A DNA stretch of 32,572 nt, from contig SABV01000012.1 in NCBI GenBank assembly GCA_009928855.1, forward strand, positions 1-32,572. The letters run 5' to 3'. Origin of the DNA: Erysipelotrichia bacterium (lineage in GTDB: Bacteria > Muiribacteriota > Ozemobacteria > Ozemobacterales > Ozemobacteraceae). Under the pieces are notes generated by a model, which was given only the letters and a program-made list of their open reading frames with translations, had not been told where the DNA came from and ran no database searches. Numbering within the stretch: position 1 is the stretch's first letter; the number at the start of each line of letters is the position of its first letter. Below, piece after piece: positions 24,353 through 31,266 of the stretch. A program made the translations under genes and the position numbers.

Positions 24353-26358
24353 CAGCAGCCAGCCCCCTTCTTTACAGGTTTTGCCGGCATAACCGGCTGA
24401 TTCAGCTGTTTAACCGGAGAGTTGAGAGGCTGCACCGATGGAGCGAGAATTCTGTCTCTCACCGGCCCCATCTCGGTTTCGCGCCAGTAGGATTCGATAC
24501 CGCCGAGCAGAGCCTTAATCGGACGCTCCGTCTTGCGCGAAAGTATTCCGGCAACCATCATGGCAAGCGTTCCATCACGGTCTACGATTATCAAGGGAAC
24601 ATCTCCGGCCAGCCATTTATGACTTTCCAGCAACTCAGCCAGATCGACGGCCTTAGCACCGGTCGGGTTATAGTCTTGAACCTGCCCGGCAGGCCTGATA
24701 TCTAGAATTTCGAAAGTGTCAGGCAAATCCTTAATCATCTGCTGTAACTGCTTGGCAGATATGCGCTCAGGCAGGCCAAGATGCCGATAGGAGGGCGCTG
24801 CCGCAACAGCTGTAGTTTTTGCATCTTCATTGATCCGGACAACAGGCAGACCGGCTGTAATCCATGCATCAGCACCGCCGCTCATACTGGACACCTTTTT
24901 AAAGCCTGCACGTTCGAGCAGACCAATCGCCAGACTCGATCGAAAAGCTGAATTACAAACAGCAACAACTTCTTCATTAAGATTCAGCAGCATACCTGCC
25001 TGTTTTTCAATAACATCGAGCGGAATATTGATGACTTCACCGATTTTCATGCCCAGCCATTCGTTGCGACGGCGCACATCAACAATAATCGGCGCATTGC
25101 CATGCTGCATGCGGGTATGTAAGTCAGTTGGCGAAATCAGAATCGAACTTTTGATTTCACCACCGGCAGCTACATATTCATCAAATACCAGATAGTCGGC
25201 ATTGTACCCTACTCTTTTAAGGCGACTGGCCGCTATCTCTATTTCTGACATGCTTCCGACAATTATCAGATGGCTGCCAAAAGGCACAATGGTTCCCGTC
25301 CAGCTTTCGAATCTGCCATTCAACCCAATATTAACAGAGGCCGGAATATGTTTTTCGGCATAGACCACGGCATCACGAACATCGATTATATAAGTATCAC
25401 CATTATCAGTGACAGGCGGTAGTGCTGTGATTTTTCTGCCCGTCAAATTCGACCAGTCAACCTTCTCAGGACCAACTCTGTTGATTCGGGCATTTTCTTT
25501 AAAATATGCTGGAGCCGGCTCAAGATCAGTTAAAATTTTGCTGATAAAAGCACTTTTATTGTTTACATATTTGAGGTAATAATTTGTTTTCTTTTCCTGG
25601 GCAATTGTAGACGAAGGTTCGTCTCTCAGGTTCGCTCCACAAAGAGATCCGGCACCATGCGCAGGAAGAACGACGACATTGCCGGCAAGTTTGGCAAGTT
25701 TGTTATTCCAGGTATCGAACATCATCGATGCAAGCAGGGCTGGTGGCAAGACCCCGCCCATCAGATCCGGGCGTCCAAGACTGCCAACAAAAAGAGTATC
25801 ACCCGAAAATAGAAACTCCTGTTTTTCAGGTTTTGACAAAGGGCCGACAACACCACAAAGACTGTCGGGTGTATGTCCTGGAGTCTCAATGATCTGCAAA
25901 AAAGCTTTGCCAACCGTGATCATGTCGTTCTCACCCAGCTCCATGTGCGCATATTCTGAGTCGCTTTTATGACTTACATAAACAGGCTTGCCGGTTGCGT
26001 GCGCCATTTCAGTGTGTCCGGCAATAAAATCAGCGTGTGAATGCGTCAAAAAAGTGCCTACCCACTCCAGTTTTTCGCCGGAGGCATAATTGATGTATGC
26101 GTCGATATCACGCCCCGGGTCTACAGCCAGAACTTTGCCATCGCTGATCATAAGATACGAATAATGCGAAAGAACGCCAAGTTTGAATTGCACTATTTTT
26201 ACGTCTGTACCCTCATAGACAGACTGAATCTGATATTTTGCCGCTTCATCACCATGTGAGGCAGATTCAGAATCAACGATAGAAGCACCCATAAGGGTAA
26301 CGCACAAAACGGTAACAAAAAAAGCAAGAAACACCGGCCGCCAAATCCTGTTAGACAT
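24352..26358 (-). CDS. Exported CstB-like persulfide dioxygenase with three rhodanese domains
   Basis: Protein of 668 residues. A signal peptide or anchor (residues 1-25, RPVFLAFFVTVLCVTLMGAS) precedes a metallo-beta-lactamase domain (about 45-280) of the ETHE1/CstB type: THSHADFIAGH (H106, H108, D110), TPGHT (H162), FSGDTLFVGSLGRPDL (D187) and LPAHGAGSLCG. H106, H162 and D187 match the mononuclear-iron ligands. Three rhodanese-like domains follow: about 318-395 (no Cys, VGSMSE), 408-508 (active Cys C468 in CNSAFRSS) and 532-626 (no Cys, VDRDGT). CstB normally has two rhodanese domains and is cytoplasmic; here a third is added and the enzyme is probably periplasmic. It oxidises low-molecular-weight persulfides, yielding thiosulfate or sulfite. 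GGGAGGCG just upstream fixes the start at 26358 rather than 26385. First gene of a tightly overlapping operon with the transporter halves. Confidence 0.87.
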   Translation of the reverse strand: MSNRIWRPVFLAFFVTVLCVTLMGASIVDSESASHGDEAAKYQIQSVYEGTDVKIVQFKLGVLSHYSYLMISDGKVLAVDPGRDIDAYINYASGEKLEWVGTFLTHSHADFIAGHTEMAHATGKPVYVSHKSDSEYAHMELGENDMITVGKAFLQIIETPGHTPDSLCGVVGPLSKPEKQEFLFSGDTLFVGSLGRPDLMGGVLPPALLASMMFDTWNNKLAKLAGNVVVLPAHGAGSLCGANLRDEPSSTIAQEKKTNYYLKYVNNKSAFISKILTDLEPAPAYFKENARINRVGPEKVDWSNLTGRKITALPPVTDNGDTYIIDVRDAVVYAEKHIPASVNIGLNGRFESWTGTIVPFGSHLIIVGSMSEIEIAASRLKRVGYNADYLVFDEYVAAGGEIKSSILISPTDLHTRMQHGNAPIIVDVRRRNEWLGMKIGEVINIPLDVIEKQAGMLLNLNEEVVAVCNSAFRSSLAIGLLERAGFKKVSSMSGGADAWITAGLPVVRINEDAKTTAVAAAPSYRHLGLPERISAKQLQQMIKDLPDTFEILDIRPAGQVQDYNPTGAKAVDLAELLESHKWLAGDVPLIIVDRDGTLAMMVAGILSRKTERPIKALLGGIESYWRETEMGPVRDRILAPSVQPLNSPVKQLNQPVMPAKPVKKGAGC

Positions 26359-26409
26359 TTCGCCTCCCAAAACTTTCGAATGCAAATAATTTTATAATCT
26401 TCAGAAACT

Positions 26410-26439
26410 ATATTACATAAAAAAGAATCGAGAAGGCAA
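26410..26439 (-). promoter_or_regulatory. Candidate promoter of the sulfur operon
   Basis: On the minus strand TTGCCT (26434-26439) and TAATAT (26410-26415) are 18 bases apart, about 52 bases before the CstB-like ATG. The -35 is only a moderate match. No CstR-type repressor gene is adjacent, so I cannot name an operator. Confidence 0.4.
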
Positions 26440-26506
26440 TGGGTGATTATTCTTCGGTACACAGCCATTCAATGACAGTTTAGTTATCACACATGCAGCC
26501 ACATGC

Positions 26507-26541
26507 AAAAAAAAAGACCCCGGAAATTTTCCGGGGTCTTT
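26507..26541 (-). terminator. Intrinsic terminator of the LysM/beta-barrel gene
   Basis: On the minus strand the hairpin AAAGACCCCGGAAA / TTTTCCGGGGTCTTT is followed by nine T residues, a textbook Rho-independent terminator, located 24 bases after the gene stop. Confidence 0.92.
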
Positions 26542-26564
26542 CTGGTTTTATACCTTGTTAAATC

Positions 26565-28532
26565 TTAGTCCCATCGGTGGTTGAGACCAAATATCACACC
26601 GTAGTCGTGTGAATAACCCCAATCCTGCTGCACCGAAATTGGGAAACCAATGCTTCCCTGCCATGAGTCATTGAAGAGCATAAAGCCAAGAACCAGGTCA
26701 ACGTTAGTGCCTTCAGGTCCATTGTCCATTTCGTATGAGGCGCTGTTAAGTTCGCCAACGATTGCAAAGTTGCGATTAACACGATAATCACTGCCGGCCC
26801 TGAGAATAAACTTGCTGAGGCCGTCTTCTGCATCGTTTGCCAGAGCAAGATTGAGATGACTGTTCCATTTTTCGCTCATTTTGCCGGTATATGCGCCGCC
26901 GAGTTCTACCCATGCGCCACGGGTAGATTCAGCCGGCCCGACGCGAACACCGGTTGTGCTTTTTCCGGTCATTGCAGCCAAAGGCTGATGGTAATTACCG
27001 CCTGAGAATTTACCTTCGGCATGCAGAGTTACAGCATGCTCACCTTCGAGGTTTTTCCAGACCTGGTAACCAAGCTTCACAGACGGATCATGCAAACCCG
27101 AAAGGCTTACGCTGTCGTTTCCGCCTGAGCGCTTAACTTCCCATGTCTGAAAAGGCACGGTAACCCCGGCGAACATTTTTTTGCCGGCATAGTTCAGGTG
27201 CAGCGGCAACATTGTTTCGCTGCCTTCGATAATGCTCTTCTCACCATTCAGATACTGATATTTCTCGTATTTCATATGGAGCCCGAAGTTCCAGGTTGAA
27301 ATATATGGTAGAAGCGCTGATTCTACATTAAACAAGCCATGATAACCATTCTGCGTGGTAAAATACGGCGTAAAATCTGTGGGTTTGAGCTGATCAGGAA
27401 TTCTGTATCTTTCTTCACGATACAGGTCTCTGGTGCTCACGGCGATCGGATCGCCCATAACCGGCGGCGGCACCGGCGCGCCATACGGTGAGGCCGGCGC
27501 TTCAAACGCCCCCGGCATACCAACTGGGGGTGGCGGAGGAGTCATGCCGGCACTGCTGTAAACAGGCGGAGCAGCTGGCGGAGCATAAGAGTCTGCCTGG
27601 GGCTGACCAGGGGTATATGCAGGATACGCTGACGCCGGGGGAGCGATCAGAGGCGGCGGATCAAAAGATGGCGCACTGACCGCAGGCGGAGTCAGACTAA
27701 TCTGGTCATTGTAAGCAGAATTGCCGGCAGAAGCGGCCTGCCATGGCTGTGAAGAAACCGGCCTTGCAGTCGCGTATGGTTCTGCCATTTCAGATGCAAC
27801 GCCGGGCACAACAATAGTTTCACCGACGTTCAAACGATTCGGATTGATTTTTGGATTCGCTCTGGCAATTTCACGCCATTTTTGCGAAGACCCGAGCAGG
27901 CGCTTGGCAATCTTTCCAAGCGTATCGTTACGCTGAACCGTATAAGTGCCCCCGGTTTGTCCATAATAACTTGCATCAGCCTCAGCAGCATCAGCAGAGA
28001 CAGATGGGTCGGCAGTTTCTTCGATTTCGTTCGGAGCCACTTCATATTCAAAGTTACTGGGCACAGCTGCTCTGGCTACAGCTTTATTCGCAGGCGCAGC
28101 AGAATTACCGGCAACCGTGACAAGTTTCTGGCCAACAACGATTCTGTTTCCATTATCGATATTGTTGAGAACCATAAGTTCCTGCCAGCGATTGGGATCA
28201 CCATATACTTTCATGGCAATATTAGGAAGAGTGTCGCCGGCCTGAACAACATAATGAGTCTGAGAGACTGCGACAGTTCCGGCGCTTCTGGAGGTATTGG
28301 CAGGAGGTTCAACCGGAGGTCGATAGCTTGCCTGACCCAAAGGAGACGCCGAAACTCTTGGCGGCGCCGACATCAACTGTTGCTGGGCAGTCTGCCCCGC
28401 CGGGCCAACTTCTTCCCATTCGCCTTGAGCCGATTGAGCCTTTGTCATTGCAGGTGTGGCAAAAATAAGCCCCATCGAAATGATGGCTGCAAGCACAGGA
28501 TCTTTGGCCCGGAATGTATTAAACCTTACCAT
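26565..28532 (-). CDS. Outer-membrane beta-barrel protein with two LysM domains
   Basis: Protein of 655 residues. A signal peptide (1-32, ending MTKAQS) is followed by two LysM domains, about 92-141 (HYVVQAGDTLPNIAMKVYG) and 196-244 (TYTVQRNDTLGKIAKRLLG), which bind peptidoglycan. Residues about 250-380 are a Pro/Ala-rich linker (many PPP and APP runs). The last 270 residues alternate hydrophobic and polar residues with frequent Tyr, Trp and Gly, as in a transmembrane beta-barrel, with strands such as AWVELGGAYTG and VIFGLNHRW, ending near the C-terminus in an aromatic residue. The layout suggests an outer-membrane pore or tether anchored to the cell wall. GGAGGT lies 7 to 12 bases upstream of the ATG. 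The HDAC-like gene ends 33 bases before it, so the two may be cotranscribed. Confidence 0.8.
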   Translation of the reverse strand: MVRFNTFRAKDPVLAAIISMGLIFATPAMTKAQSAQGEWEEVGPAGQTAQQQLMSAPPRVSASPLGQASYRPPVEPPANTSRSAGTVAVSQTHYVVQAGDTLPNIAMKVYGDPNRWQELMVLNNIDNGNRIVVGQKLVTVAGNSAAPANKAVARAAVPSNFEYEVAPNEIEETADPSVSADAAEADASYYGQTGGTYTVQRNDTLGKIAKRLLGSSQKWREIARANPKINPNRLNVGETIVVPGVASEMAEPYATARPVSSQPWQAASAGNSAYNDQISLTPPAVSAPSFDPPPLIAPPASAYPAYTPGQPQADSYAPPAAPPVYSSAGMTPPPPPVGMPGAFEAPASPYGAPVPPPVMGDPIAVSTRDLYREERYRIPDQLKPTDFTPYFTTQNGYHGLFNVESALLPYISTWNFGLHMKYEKYQYLNGEKSIIEGSETMLPLHLNYAGKKMFAGVTVPFQTWEVKRSGGNDSVSLSGLHDPSVKLGYQVWKNLEGEHAVTLHAEGKFSGGNYHQPLAAMTGKSTTGVRVGPAESTRGAWVELGGAYTGKMSEKWNSHLNLALANDAEDGLSKFILRAGSDYRVNRNFAIVGELNSASYEMDNGPEGTNVDLVLGFMLFNDSWQGSIGFPISVQQDWGYSHDYGVIFGLNHRWD

Positions 28533-28565
28533 CTCTGACCTCCAGGTCTATCCGTATAGGATGAA

Positions 28566-29591
28566 TCATAGTTTCCAGAATTTTTTAAACTGCGCCTTAA
28601 GCAATTTCGCATAACCGTACCAGTCTGCATAAGAAATCAGTTCGTCTTTGTTAACCTTATCGACAGTCGAACTTAAATTATTGAGCAATAAACTTATATG
28701 CTGTGAAGTAGCCCTTGCCATGAGAGATCCGGGCGTTCCACCTTCGAGCACCGACACTATTCGACCGCCGCAAATCTTTTCAGCCAGCTCTTTTAACATC
28801 CCACAGGTTGTCAGCAGACCGCTCTCGGTGAGCCGCATATGCGATGCCGGATCGTCATTAAGAGCATTGGTGCCAAACCCGACAATTATAAACTCCGGCA
28901 TGAACTGCCAGAGAATAGTGTCAACCAATTCCTTGATGCAAACCCTGTATTCACGGTCGCCATAACCTGAAACGAAGGGGATATTAAGGTTATAACCCAA
29001 CGCACCCTTCTGCCCAAGCTCTTCGTAGTGCCCAGTGCCTGTTACGCCCGGGTATTCATGCATGGAAATTGTCATCACGTCTTTGCGGGCATAAAAAATT
29101 TCCTGGGTGCCACTGCCATGTTCTGCGTCAATGTCGACAACGGCCACGCGCTTCATGCCGTATTTTTTGGTGAGATAATGAGCTCCTGCAGCTACGGGGT
29201 TTACCAGACTACCAAAACCAGAACTCGCAATACCGGCATGATGCCCTGGCATGGCAGTCAGGCAAAAAGCAGTTGATGCTTCGCCGGCCATGATCTTATC
29301 GACAGCATCAAGTACACCGCCCGCACCAAATCGCGCGATCTCGAACGATTCCTTGATCAGGGGCGTATGCTCGTCAAGCTGCTCAGCCCCGCTATAACTT
29401 CTTTTATGCAGATCATTAAGAAACTCAGGGTCGTGAATATCGCGAAGACGTTTCATGGGGGCGATGTCGGCTTCGCGCGCCGCACCTTCCCACAGCCCGT
29501 CCTGCTGCAGTCGCTCTATGATCGACGTCAAACGTCCTCCCTCCTGTTTTTCAGTGAGGGAGTCATGCTCCAGGAGTTTTGCGTTATACAT
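28566..29591 (-). CDS. Histone-deacetylase-fold protein with altered zinc site
   Basis: Protein of 341 residues from the ATG at 29591. It follows the arginase/HDAC fold (acetoin-utilisation and acetylpolyamine amidohydrolase family): MPGHHAGIASSGFG (catalytic H117, H118), RVAVVDIDAEHGSGTQEIFY, SMHEYPGVTGTGHYEELG, NLNIPFVSGYGDREY and VGFGTNALNDDP. Active deacetylases have zinc ligands Asp, His, Asp in DxDxHH and GxD; here they are D155, E157 (His replaced) and N242 (Asp replaced). The usual catalytic Tyr in EGGY is Thr (EGGTPGSL, T286). It may use another metal, have another substrate, or be inactive. The start is set by AGGGGG (29599-29604), 7 bases upstream; an upstream ATG at 29621 has no ribosome site. 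Position next to an outer-membrane protein gives no functional clue. Confidence 0.85.
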   Translation of the reverse strand: MYNAKLLEHDSLTEKQEGGRLTSIIERLQQDGLWEGAAREADIAPMKRLRDIHDPEFLNDLHKRSYSGAEQLDEHTPLIKESFEIARFGAGGVLDAVDKIMAGEASTAFCLTAMPGHHAGIASSGFGSLVNPVAAGAHYLTKKYGMKRVAVVDIDAEHGSGTQEIFYARKDVMTISMHEYPGVTGTGHYEELGQKGALGYNLNIPFVSGYGDREYRVCIKELVDTILWQFMPEFIIVGFGTNALNDDPASHMRLTESGLLTTCGMLKELAEKICGGRIVSVLEGGTPGSLMARATSQHISLLLNNLSSTVDKVNKDELISYADWYGYAKLLKAQFKKFWKL

Positions 29592-29625
29592 GATAACGCC
29601 CCCTGCTGATGTTTCTACCATATTT

Positions 29626-29778
29626 TTAGACAGAAAACGCCGTAATCATCAGGTCTTTTTCGAACGGGCACGCGTCAACCTGCTCCACATCGATAAGCAC
29701 CCGGGCGGCTTTTTCCTCTTTCCTTGAATCAAGGCCTTTATTATTCCAACGCACAAAGGAATTCCGGCAAGGTTTCAT
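29626..29778 (-). CDS. Possible 50-residue protein of unknown function
   Basis: The ATG at 29778 follows AAGGAGGG at 11 bases, and the reading frame ends 35 bases before the HDAC-like start, so it could be the first gene of that operon. The sequence is MKPCRNSFVRWNNKGLD followed by a charged stretch and EQVDACPFEKDLMITAF. I do not recognise it; there is no membrane segment, and the two cysteines are far apart. Its main support is the ribosome site and the position. Confidence 0.4.
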   Translation of the reverse strand: MKPCRNSFVRWNNKGLDSRKEEKAARVLIDVEQVDACPFEKDLMITAFSV

Positions 29779-29940
29779 ACTCGATACGCCCTCCTTGTTT
29801 TCATTCTTACCAATGAATATCGACAAGGACGGCAAAATCATCCAGCATGAGAAATGTGAAGGTTTAAAATACTCGCAGAAGGCTGATCAGCCGTTCATAC
29901 AGGGTTCGTCTGTTTTGAAGTTGATTTTACCAGAAAAAAA

Positions 29941-30888
29941 TCAGCGAGCTGCATCGGCAGCAGATATTGAAACCCGGTATAACTCGTATGCCTGACGATA
30001 GGCATGCAAACTGGCCTTTTTATCGGCATCGCTCGCATCTGGCGAAGTAATCATATCAGTGTAATCTCTATATGCTTTTTCATAGGCAGATCTGGCATCT
30101 GATGCATTGGAAACCGACAAAAGCAGCGGTGTTGCAGAAGCAACAAGATCTTCTGACTTATGAGAAAGCGGATCTTCTATTTTTACCAGTGTTACTTCAG
30201 GCTGTTCTTCAACCTCCTGGTCGTCGCTGGTGGCATAAGCCTCATAGCCCTTTTTCAGCACTTTGCGCCCGATCCAGCGGCCAATACCGCCACCAATTGC
30301 TTTTCCAAGCTTACTACCAAGATAAGCCACTGACATAGTACCGATAATTGGCAGTGCAATCGGCCCGCAACCGGCCAGCAAGGCAATGCCGGCCGCGGCA
30401 CCCAGACTACCGCCAACCAGATCGCCAATAACGGCGCCAATCGATTCTGCGGTCAAAGAAGCTTTATTTACAGTTTTAACCGCATCTACAACCGCAGACA
30501 AATCAACTTTCCGCCCATGATTCAGCTTCCATTGCGCAAGCAGCTCACCAACCGCTTTGGCAAATGTTTTGGTAACAATATCGCCTATCCTGAAACCAAT
30601 CATGGCGCCCATTCCCGCTGCGACTGGGCCACCTACTGCAGCGCCAAGAACATACCCGGCAGCGGCACCAATCGCCCCACCGGCTTTTCCGGCCACAAAA
30701 CCGGCCACTTTGCCGGCAGCCTTGGTTATCCACCACTCGCGCTGCTGCAATTCATCTGCTTTTTTTTGGGTTTTAAGCTTAAGTTTATCAAACAGCGAAA
30801 GCTCTGCCGCATCGACAAAAGGTGCGAACAGCAGGCACAACACCAGCAGCAGGCTTATATTAAACGCCCGTCTTTGCGCAAATTGCAT
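29941..30888 (-). CDS. Secreted or outer-membrane glycine-zipper protein
   Basis: Protein of 315 residues. The signal peptide (about 1-27, ISLLLVLCLLFAPFVDA) is followed by two glycine-zipper regions with GxxxG spacing: GKVAGFVAGKAGGAIGAAAGYVLGAAVGG and the segment IGDLVGGSLGAAAGIALLAGCG through LGSKLGKAIGGGIGRWIG. Such segments pack as membrane hairpins or form oligomeric pores. The C-terminus (about 230-315) is polar and helical (SAYEKAYRDYTDMITSPD). The longer frame to 31005 is not used: a sigma70 promoter lies at 30926-30954 and GGAG is 7 to 10 bases before the ATG at 30888. Function is not known; it may form an envelope pore or be a secreted structural protein. Seven T bases directly follow the stop on the minus strand. 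Confidence 0.75.
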   Translation of the reverse strand: MQFAQRRAFNISLLLVLCLLFAPFVDAAELSLFDKLKLKTQKKADELQQREWWITKAAGKVAGFVAGKAGGAIGAAAGYVLGAAVGGPVAAGMGAMIGFRIGDIVTKTFAKAVGELLAQWKLNHGRKVDLSAVVDAVKTVNKASLTAESIGAVIGDLVGGSLGAAAGIALLAGCGPIALPIIGTMSVAYLGSKLGKAIGGGIGRWIGRKVLKKGYEAYATSDDQEVEEQPEVTLVKIEDPLSHKSEDLVASATPLLLSVSNASDARSAYEKAYRDYTDMITSPDASDADKKASLHAYRQAYELYRVSISAADAAR

Positions 30889-30925
30889 ACAAAACTCCAG
30901 CTTAAAAGCATAGACTATATTTTGA

Positions 30926-30954
30926 ATTATAAGAAAAATCCCCCTGCTCCGCAA
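30926..30954 (-). promoter_or_regulatory. Sigma70-type promoter of the glycine-zipper gene
   Basis: On the minus strand TTGCGG (30949-30954) and a perfect TATAAT (30926-30931) are 17 bases apart, 38 bases upstream of the ATG at 30888. It rules out the longer in-frame start at 31005. Confidence 0.7.
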
Positions 30955-31212
30955 TGCAGCTTCAACAAAAAAGACGGCAAAGTTAATTGCAAGGTCACAA
31001 ATCATTCACAACACCATTGCTAGAGTTCTACAGTGTAAAAGTTTTAATGCTGAAAATAAACGCGAAATACGATAAGAGTTACTCAGCGCTAACTGTGAAG
31101 GGTTACAGCAAACCGTGAGAAAAAAAATGGTAAAGATGAAAGCGCACAATAAAGACATGAAAAACAGTGAAATGTTTTTATTCTATGCGAAGATCTAAAT
31201 GAGGTTCTGCAT
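30955..31212. other. Intergenic region without a recognised gene
   Basis: About 260 AT-rich bases between the promoter of the glycine-zipper gene and the terminator of the adhesin gene. A 23-codon plus-strand frame near 31126 has no ribosome site. I see no tRNA-like or riboswitch-like structure. Confidence 0.5.
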
Positions 31213-31243
31213 AAAAAAAGCTGCCCGGGGAAGCCCGGGCAGC
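31213..31243 (-). terminator. Intrinsic terminator of the adhesin gene
   Basis: On the minus strand GCTGCCCGGG and CCCGGGCAGC form a 10-bp GC-rich stem with a 4-base loop, directly followed by seven T residues. It lies 23 bases after the stop of the adhesin gene. Confidence 0.93.
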
Positions 31244-31266
31244 CAGTATGCGGTAAAAATGCGTGA

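Noticed and set aside
27421-27720. Pro/Ala codon repeats as a tandem DNA repeat
   Set aside because: The repetition is in amino-acid composition of a linker; the DNA units are not exact copies.
27882-28538. 218-codon plus-strand frame
   Set aside because: Antisense to the LysM domains; Arg-rich composition and no start signal.
29795-29995. 66-codon plus-strand frame near the HDAC-like leader
   Set aside because: It runs into the end of the glycine-zipper gene on the opposite strand, lacks a ribosome site and looks like no known protein.
30557-30913. 118-codon plus-strand frame rich in Ala and Pro
   Set aside because: Shadow of the glycine-zipper repeats (Gly codons read as Pro on the other strand).
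31126-31197. 23-codon plus-strand mini-ORF (MVKMKAHNKDMKNSEMF...)
   Set aside because: No ribosome site, very short, A-rich random composition.
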